From: Pseudomonadota bacterium
Lineage (GTDB): Bacteria; Pseudomonadota; Alphaproteobacteria; Sphingomonadales; Sphingomonadaceae
Assembly (NCBI GenBank): GCA_023417515.1
Contig: JAEZFL010000024.1
Span: forward strand, 1-30,046
Direction of reading: 5' to 3'
Length of the DNA: 30,046 bases
Positions 25,017-30,046 of this stretch are shown one piece after another. Numbering within the stretch: the first letter of the stretch is position 1; every line of letters starts with the position of its first letter. Position numbers and translations under genes: made by a program. The notes beneath the pieces were generated by a model. The model did not search any database, was not told the DNA's origin, and was given only the letters and a program-made list of their open reading frames with translations.

Positions 25017-26389
25017 TCGACACGCACGCCGTCACAGGGCCGGTCAATGGCCGCCTCGACTCCGAAGGGCGCCTGATCGAGGCGGATCCGCCGCTCGCCG
25101 CGCTTCACGAACATGCCGGCGGCCGTCCCGGCGGAGTGCTCGCGGTGCCGCAGATCGCCACGCTGGCGCGGCTCGCGCGCCGCCTCGGTATCACCGTCGC
25201 CCGGCCCGCCATCGCCGCCGACGGTGAGCGCGACCTCGACCTGTGGGTCCGCGCCGAGCCGAGCGGCAACGACGTGACCCTGGAGATCAGCGGCTGGACG
25301 GCCCGCACGCCCCAGCCGGCTCCTGAGGTGCAACCGGAGGAGCGCGAGGCCGATTTCGTCCGTGCCGGTGCCGACTGGACGTGGGAAACGGACGAGACCC
25401 TGGCGCTCACCCAGCTTTCGCCCTCGGCGACGACCGCGCTCGGCCGCACCGCCCGCGAGCTGATCGGCCGCCGCATGGTCCATTTGTTCCGCTTCCGCGA
25501 GACCGCCGACGCGACCATCCCGATCCTCATCGCCCTGGCGGAGCATACCCGCTTCGACGGCCAGCTCGCCGAGCTCGCCGCCGCTCCGGCCAGCCAATAT
25601 CTGCTGTCGGGCGTCCCGCTGATCGACGGCATGGGCCGTTTCGCCGGCTTCCGCGGCTCGGCCGTCGTCGTTCACCAGGCGGACGCCGCGGCCGCCGCGC
25701 CGCTTGAGGGCGCGAGCGGCGGCGGGGCGTTCGGCGAGCGGCTCGACCAGGCCCTGCGCACGCCGCTCAACCATATCGTCAACGCCGCCGAGCTTCTGCG
25801 TGCCCAGAATGAGGGGCCGCTGCGCCGCGAATATACCGCCTATGCGACCGATATCGCGTCCGCCGGGCGGCACCTGCTCGCAATGGTCGACGACCTCGTC
25901 GACCTTCAGGCGATCGAGCGCGACGACTTCACGCCCGATATCGAGCGGATCGACCTCGCCGACGTCGCCCGCCGCGCGGCGGGCCTGCTCTCGGTCCGCG
26001 CTGCCGAGCGCCAGGTCCGGATCGACAAGCCGGGCGACGACGAAGCGCTCCCCGCGCTCGGCGAATTCCGCCGGGTGCTGCAGATCATGATGAACCTGCT
26101 GGTCAACGCGATCCGCTATTCGCCCGAGGGCTCTATGGTGTGGATCCGCACCGAACGGGCCGGCCAGATGGTCGCGCTCACCGTCGCCGATCTCGGCAAG
26201 GGGATCGCGCCCGAGGACCATGACCGCGTGTTCGACAAGTTCGAGCGGGTCGACCCGACCGAGCCCGGGGGCACCGGCCTTGGCCTCTACATCGCCCGCC
26301 GGCTCGCCCGGGCGATGGGCGGCGACATCCTCCTCGACAGCGCGCCGGGGCAGGGCGCCCGATTCACGCTGACCTTGCCCGCCGCCTGA
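25013..26389 (+). CDS. PAS histidine-kinase-like protein with Gln at the phosphoacceptor site
   Basis: The product is 458 residues with no membrane helix. Residues 1-100 are a possible degenerate PAS domain. About 118-225 is a PAS-like domain (DWTWETDETLALTQLSPSA, then RELIGRRMVHLFRFRE). Residues 240-305 match a HisKA dimerisation helix pair, but the H-box SHELRTPL reads DQALRTPL, so Q246 (CAG at 25748-25750) replaces the His. The ATPase domain looks intact: N box MMNLLVNAIRYSP, G1 VADLGKGIAPED, F box VFDKFERVD and G2 GGTGLGLYIARRL. It may bind ATP and signal allosterically, as proposed for DivL, which has Tyr at this site. Confidence 0.88.
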   Translation: MIDTHAVTGPVNGRLDSEGRLIEADPPLAALHEHAGGRPGGVLAVPQIATLARLARRLGITVARPAIAADGERDLDLWVRAEPSGNDVTLEISGWTARTPQPAPEVQPEEREADFVRAGADWTWETDETLALTQLSPSATTALGRTARELIGRRMVHLFRFRETADATIPILIALAEHTRFDGQLAELAAAPASQYLLSGVPLIDGMGRFAGFRGSAVVVHQADAAAAAPLEGASGGGAFGERLDQALRTPLNHIVNAAELLRAQNEGPLRREYTAYATDIASAGRHLLAMVDDLVDLQAIERDDFTPDIERIDLADVARRAAGLLSVRAAERQVRIDKPGDDEALPALGEFRRVLQIMMNLLVNAIRYSPEGSMVWIRTERAGQMVALTVADLGKGIAPEDHDRVFDKFERVDPTEPGGTGLGLYIARRLARAMGGDILLDSAPGQGARFTLTLPAA

Positions 26390-26440
26390 CGACGAACCGG
26401 TCCCGCAACGAGACAAACTGCTAAGCCGCTGATCTATGTG

Positions 26441-26463
26441 GATGAATGAGACCTTCATTCATC
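26441..26463. promoter_or_regulatory. Perfect 9-bp dyad upstream of the small-protein gene
   Basis: GATGAATGA (26441-26449) and TCATTCATC (26455-26463) are exact reverse complements around a five-base centre GACCT. The dyad ends 16 bases before ATG 26480. It is more AT-rich than the surroundings. It could be an operator for a dimeric regulator or a leader hairpin near the ribosome site. A weak promoter-like GACAAA / CTATGT pair lies just upstream at about 26412-26439, but it is not convincing. Confidence 0.55.
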
Positions 26464-26479
26464 TGATAGAAAGCTTGCC

Positions 26480-26665
26480 ATGGAGGACAGAGCCTATTTT
26501 CTCGCCCGGGCGGAGACGCAGGTCGATCTCGCCCGCAAGGCGGCTCACGAGAAGGCCGCCCAGGCGCATTACGCGCTCGCGGGCTATTATTGGGACCGCG
26601 CCTACAACCCTCTGATGGAGTCGCGCCGCCGCGTCTCCACCTGGGCCAAGCTCCTCTACCGCTGA
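26480..26665 (+). CDS. Small conserved-looking protein of unknown function
   Basis: The product is 61 residues starting MEDRAYFLARAETQVDLARK. It is soluble and helical, with many Ala, Arg, Tyr and Lys residues and a net basic charge. A Tyr/Trp patch (HYALAGYYWDRAYNPLM) is followed by basic ESRRRVSTWAKLLYR. I recall short proteins of this style in sphingomonads, but no function is known to me. The ribosome site is weak. A perfect dyad lies just upstream. Its 3' end overlaps the convergent gltA gene by ten bases (26656-26665). Confidence 0.65.
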   Translation: MEDRAYFLARAETQVDLARKAAHEKAAQAHYALAGYYWDRAYNPLMESRRRVSTWAKLLYR

Positions 26666-27957
26666 TCCACCGGAACATAGTCGCGCTGCGTCGCGCCGAC
26701 ATAGAGCTGGCGCGGGCGGCCGATCTTCTGGTCGGGATCGGAGATCATCTCGTTCCACTGGGCGACCCAGCCGACGGTTCGGGCGAGGGCGAAGAGCGCG
26801 GTGAACATCGAGGTCGGGAAGCCGATCGCATTGAGGATCACGCCGGAATAGAAATCGACGTTCGGGTAGAGCTTCTTCTCGATGAAATAATCGTCCTGGA
26901 GCGCGATCCGCTCGAGCTCGCGGGCGGTGTCGAGCACCGGATCGGAGATGTTGAGAGCGTTCAGCACCTCCTCGGCGGTCCTCTGCATCACCTTCGCGCG
27001 CGGGTCGAAATTCTTGTAGACCCTGTGGCCGAAGCCCATCAGCCGGAACGGGTCGTCCTTGTCCTTGGCCCGGGCGACATATTCCGGGATGCGCTCGGGA
27101 CGGCCGATCTCGCGAAGCATGTTGAGCGCCGCCTCGTTGGCGCCGCCATGGGCCGGGCCCCACAGGCAGGCAATGCCCGCCGCGATGCAGGCGAAGGGGT
27201 TGGCGCCCGACGAGCCGGCGAGGCGCACCGTCGAGGTCGAGGCGTTCTGCTCATGGTCGGCGTGGAGGATGAAAATGCGGCGCATCGCATTCTCGATCAC
27301 CGGATTGATCTCATAGGGTTCGGCGGGGACTCCGAACGTCATGCGCAGGAAGTTGCCGGTGTAGGACAGGTTGTTCTGCGGGTACACGAACGGCTGGCCG
27401 ATCGAATATTTGTAGGCCATGGCCGCGATCGTCGGCATCTTCGCGATCAGCCGATGGCTGGCGATCATCCGCTGCTTGGGATCGGTGATGTCAGTGCTGT
27501 CGTGGTAGAAGGCCGACAGCGCACCGACCACGCCGCACATGATCGCCATCGGATGGGCGTCGCGCCGGAACCCCCGATAGAAAGTGGCAAGCTGCTCATG
27601 AAGCATCGTGTGCCGCATGATCGTGTGGGTGAACTTCCCCAGCTCGTCCTTGGTCGGCAGCTCGCTGTTCAGCAGCAGATAGGCCACTTCCATGAAGGTG
27701 GCATGCTCGGCGAGCTGGTCGATCGGATAGCCGCGATGGAGCAGGATCCCCTGGTCGCCGTCGATGTAGGTGATCCTCGACTGACAGCTCGCCGTGGAGG
27801 TAAAGCCGGGATCGTAGGTGAAGACGTCGGTGTCCGCGTAGAGCTTGCGGATGTCGACGACGCGGGGACCAACCGAGCCCGAGCGGATGGCATAATCGTG
27901 GCTGTTGCCGTCGATGTTCAGGGTCGCCTTATCGGCGAGGCTGGGGGCGTCGGCCAT
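26656..27957 (-). CDS. gltA: Citrate synthase (type II)
   Basis: Citrate synthase condenses oxaloacetate and acetyl-CoA to citrate, the entry step of the TCA cycle. The 433-residue product has the length and N-terminal domain of the type II, NADH-sensitive Gram-negative form. The catalytic residues are in place: H270 in LWGPAHGGANEAALNML, H311 in MGFGHRVYKNFDPRA and D368 in NVDFYSGVIL. LHADHEQNASTSTVRLAGSS is the family signature. It starts at ATG 27957, two bases after the gltX stop, so the two genes are very probably one operon. The end overlaps the small convergent gene. Confidence 0.97.
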   Translation of the reverse strand: MADAPSLADKATLNIDGNSHDYAIRSGSVGPRVVDIRKLYADTDVFTYDPGFTSTASCQSRITYIDGDQGILLHRGYPIDQLAEHATFMEVAYLLLNSELPTKDELGKFTHTIMRHTMLHEQLATFYRGFRRDAHPMAIMCGVVGALSAFYHDSTDITDPKQRMIASHRLIAKMPTIAAMAYKYSIGQPFVYPQNNLSYTGNFLRMTFGVPAEPYEINPVIENAMRRIFILHADHEQNASTSTVRLAGSSGANPFACIAAGIACLWGPAHGGANEAALNMLREIGRPERIPEYVARAKDKDDPFRLMGFGHRVYKNFDPRAKVMQRTAEEVLNALNISDPVLDTARELERIALQDDYFIEKKLYPNVDFYSGVILNAIGFPTSMFTALFALARTVGWVAQWNEMISDPDQKIGRPRQLYVGATQRDYVPVDQR

Positions 27958-27959
27958 GG

Positions 27960-29393
27960 TCAGTCTTCCTTCTTTGCCTTGTCGGCGAGCCGAGCGAGGC
28001 TTTCCTCCCGCCCGAGCAGCGCCAGCACGTCGAATATACCCGGGGATGTCGATCGGCCCGTAAGGGCGGCGCGCAAGGGCTGCGCAACCTGGCCGAGCTT
28101 CACCCCCTTGGCCTCAGCCACCTCTCGCACCGCCTGCTCGGTCGCTTGAGCCGTCCACTCCGACAGCGACGACAGGCTGTCGTGGACGGCGGCGAGCAGG
28201 TGCGGCGCATCGCCTTCTAGCAAAGCCGCCGCCTTCTCGTCCATGTCAAGCGGGACTCGCTTGAACAGGAACGCCGCGCCGTCGCCCAATTCCAGCACGC
28301 TCTTCGCGCGCGGCTTCAGCTCCGGCATGGCGCGCGCGAGCAGGGCGCGCTCCTCGCTCGTCAGGGCTCGGCCGATCGCCTGCTCGGTGCGCGGCGCCGC
28401 AAGCTCGGCGAGGCGGGCGTCGTCGGCCTCGCGGATATAATGGCCGTTCAAATTCTCGAGCTTCTTGGTGTCGAAGCGCGCGGGCGAGCGGCCGACATGG
28501 TCGAGGTCGAACCACTGAAGCGCTTCCTCACGGCTGATGATCTCGGCGTCGCCATGGCCCCAGCCGAGGCGCAGCAAATAGTTGGCGACCGCCTCCGGCA
28601 GCATGCCCAATTCGTCGCGATAGGCGTCGACTCCGATCGCTCCGTGGCGCTTCGACATCTTGGCGCCGTCCTGGCCGTGGATCAGCGGGACATGGGCATA
28701 GACCGGCTCGGGCCAGCCCATGGCGCGGATGATGGCGAGCTGCCGGAAGGCGTTGTTGAGATGATCGTCGCCGCGAATGACGTGGGTGACGCCCATGTCA
28801 TGGTCGTCGACGACCACCGCGAGCATGTAGGTCGGGCTGCCGTCGGAGCGCAGAAGGACGAAATCGTCGATCTCGCTGTTCTGTACGGCAACGCGGCCCT
28901 GGACCTTGTCCTCGATGACCGTCTCGCCTTCCCGCGGCGCCTTCAGCCGAATGACGAAAGGCGCATCGGGCGCGGGATCGCTGCAGTCGCGCCACGGGCT
29001 GCGGGTGCGGAAGGGGCGCCGCTCGCGCTGGGCCTCCTCGCGCTGCGCCGCCAGCTCCTCCTGAGTCATGTAGCAGCGATAGGCGTTGCCGGATTCGAGC
29101 AATTGCTGCGCCACCTCGGCGTGGCGCGCCCAGAATTGCGACTGATAATATTCGTGGCCGTCCCAATCGAGGCCGAGCCAGCGCATGCCGTCGAGGATCG
29201 CAGCGATCGCTTCGTCGGTGGAGCGCGCCTTGTCCGTATCTTCGATCCGCAGCACGAACCGGCCGCCGTGGCGCCGGGCATAGAGCCAGTTGAACAAAGC
29301 GGTGCGGGCGCCGCCAATGTGCAGGAAGCCCGTGGGCGACGGGGCGAAACGGGTGACGATTTGCGCCGGATTGGTGGGGTTGCTTGCGCTCAC
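27960..29393 (-). CDS. gltX: Glutamate--tRNA ligase
   Basis: Glutamyl-tRNA synthetase charges tRNA-Glu, a class I enzyme. The 477-residue product from GTG 29393 opens MSASNPTNPAQIVTRFAPSP. The HIGH-type motif is HIGG at 25-28 (TGFLHIGGARTALFNW) and the second signature is KMSKRHG at 245-251. VLRIEDTDKARSTDEA is also typical. The frame is open further upstream, to 29813, but that part overlaps the divergent comEC gene and is not homologous to GluRS. Many alphaproteobacteria have two gltX genes, one sometimes specific for tRNA-Gln; the sequence alone does not settle which this is. Confidence 0.95.
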   Translation of the reverse strand: MSASNPTNPAQIVTRFAPSPTGFLHIGGARTALFNWLYARRHGGRFVLRIEDTDKARSTDEAIAAILDGMRWLGLDWDGHEYYQSQFWARHAEVAQQLLESGNAYRCYMTQEELAAQREEAQRERRPFRTRSPWRDCSDPAPDAPFVIRLKAPREGETVIEDKVQGRVAVQNSEIDDFVLLRSDGSPTYMLAVVVDDHDMGVTHVIRGDDHLNNAFRQLAIIRAMGWPEPVYAHVPLIHGQDGAKMSKRHGAIGVDAYRDELGMLPEAVANYLLRLGWGHGDAEIISREEALQWFDLDHVGRSPARFDTKKLENLNGHYIREADDARLAELAAPRTEQAIGRALTSEERALLARAMPELKPRAKSVLELGDGAAFLFKRVPLDMDEKAAALLEGDAPHLLAAVHDSLSSLSEWTAQATEQAVREVAEAKGVKLGQVAQPLRAALTGRSTSPGIFDVLALLGREESLARLADKAKKED

Positions 29394-29472
29394 GCGCGAC
29401 TTCTCCAAAACTGTACGGACCCGCGATGGGGGACGCGGGGCCGTAGCATAGCGCGGAGGGGGCAAGAAAGGG
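29394..29472. promoter_or_regulatory. Divergent gltX / comEC intergenic region
   Basis: This 79-base gap separates the divergent starts of gltX and the comEC-like gene and must hold at least one promoter. A hairpin CCCGCG (29420-29425) with CGCGGG (29434-29439) lies in it, extendable by GG/CC after one mismatch. No clear -35/-10 pair, LexA box or attenuator with a U-run was found. Confidence 0.4.
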
Positions 29473-30046
29473 GTGGTCTTGGCACGGCTCCGCGGCGCGT
29501 CCGGTGCCGCCTTCGGGCGGCTCGAGCGGCTGCTGGAGATCGAGCGCGAGCAATTGCCTCTGTGGATCCCGGTCGGCCTGCTCGCCGGCATCGCCGCCTG
29601 GTTCTGGCTGCCCGAGCCATTGGGGTGGACGGCGTTCATCGCCGGCTGTGGCGCGTTGCTGCTGGGAACGCTGGCGCTGGACCGCGGCAGCCGGGCGCTC
29701 GCTTCCCTGGGCTGGTTCGCCTTGTTTGCGGGGCTTGGCTGCGCCCTTATCTGGGCGCGGGCGGAGAGCGTGGCGGCACCGCGGCTGGAGCGGCCCGCGG
29801 CATCGATCTTCACCGCCGATATCGTCCGCGCCGACCGGCTGGCCGCACGCGATCAGGTCCGCCTGCTGCTCGCGCCGCGCGATGCGCCGAACCTGCCGCC
29901 GCAGCTGCGCGTATCGGTGCCGATCGACGAGGCGCCGGAGGGGCTTGAGCCGGGGGTCGCGGTGCGGCTGCGCGCTTTCCTGCTGCCGCCACCGCCGATG
30001 GCGCTGCCGGGCGCTTATGATTTCGCGCGAACGGCCTGGTTCGCGC
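29473..30046 (+). CDS. comEC: ComEC/Rec2-type DNA-uptake protein, N-terminal part
   Basis: The reading frame runs open to the window end, so only the first 191 or so codons are visible. The start is GTG 29473, or TTG 29479, which has AAAGGGG five bases before it. The product begins with Arg-rich residues, then has hydrophobic helices (LWIPVGLLAGIAAWFWL, AFIAGCGALLLGTLAL, SLGWFALFAGLGCALIWARA). A beta-rich stretch follows with ADIVRADRLAARDQVRLLLA and RLRAFLLPPPPMALPGAYDF. That order matches the DUF4131 N-terminal region of ComEC, the inner-membrane channel for single-stranded DNA in transformation. In many bacteria its role in competence is untested. Confidence 0.85.
   Translation, partial: MVLARLRGASGAAFGRLERLLEIEREQLPLWIPVGLLAGIAAWFWLPEPLGWTAFIAGCGALLLGTLALDRGSRALASLGWFALFAGLGCALIWARAESVAAPRLERPAASIFTADIVRADRLAARDQVRLLLAPRDAPNLPPQLRVSVPIDEAPEGLEPGVAVRLRAFLLPPPPMALPGAYDFARTAWFA

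Noticed and set aside
26590..28149. 519-codon plus-strand frame opposite gltA
   Set aside because: It is antisense to citrate synthase, whose catalytic residues are all visible on the minus strand.
28440..29948. 502-codon plus-strand frame opposite gltX and running into comEC
   Set aside because: It is a shadow of gltX. After 29473 it is out of frame with the ComEC-like reading, which alone shows membrane helices and the expected domain.

Overview
The window is GC-rich, gene-dense chromosomal DNA from an alphaproteobacterium, most likely a sphingomonad (Sphingomonas/Sphingosinicella-like). This rests on the gene order nuoB-N, birA, coaX, rnj, DUF1467, on the protein sequences, and on the style of intergenic hairpin repeats. 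No rRNA, tRNA, CRISPR array, transposase or prophage gene was seen. No gene-free stretch exceeds about 170 bases.

Region 1 (1-15639) is the complex I operon from the 3' end of nuoB through nuoN, all on the plus strand. Most junctions overlap by 1-4 bases, so translation is probably coupled. Five small non-nuo genes sit inside it: two membrane proteins between nuoD and nuoE, a membrane protein and a probable lipoprotein between nuoE and nuoF, and an exported four-cysteine protein between nuoF and nuoG. Two different palindromic repeats interrupt the operon at nuoG/nuoH and nuoI/nuoJ. Each lies in a short open frame that restores start/stop overlap.

Region 2 (15640-19974) holds birA, a convergent GNAT acetyltransferase, coaX, ribonuclease J and a DUF1467 membrane protein. 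Three copies of a modular hairpin repeat lie here. Two of them are head-to-head inverted pairs with variable but self-complementary stem tips.

Region 3 (19975-26389) is the least ordinary part. A 763-residue membrane-anchored coiled-coil protein is divergent from four co-directional genes. These encode an Hpt-like protein without the phosphoacceptor histidine, a nucleotidyltransferase-like/CDP-alcohol-phosphotransferase-like fusion without its catalytic acidic residues, a DUF2336 protein, and a PAS histidine kinase with an intact ATPase domain but glutamine at the phosphoacceptor position. Together they look like a signalling or polarity module built from non-catalytic versions of known folds.

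Region 4 (26390-30046) has a perfect 9-bp dyad upstream of a 61-residue small protein, a tight gltX-gltA operon on the minus strand, and the start of a divergent comEC/rec2-type gene that runs off the window.

Genes 1-15639 build the proton-pumping NADH:quinone oxidoreductase. gltA feeds the TCA cycle that supplies its NADH. birA and coaX serve biotin and coenzyme A metabolism, and rnj serves RNA turnover. All identifications come from reading the sequence; no database search was run.
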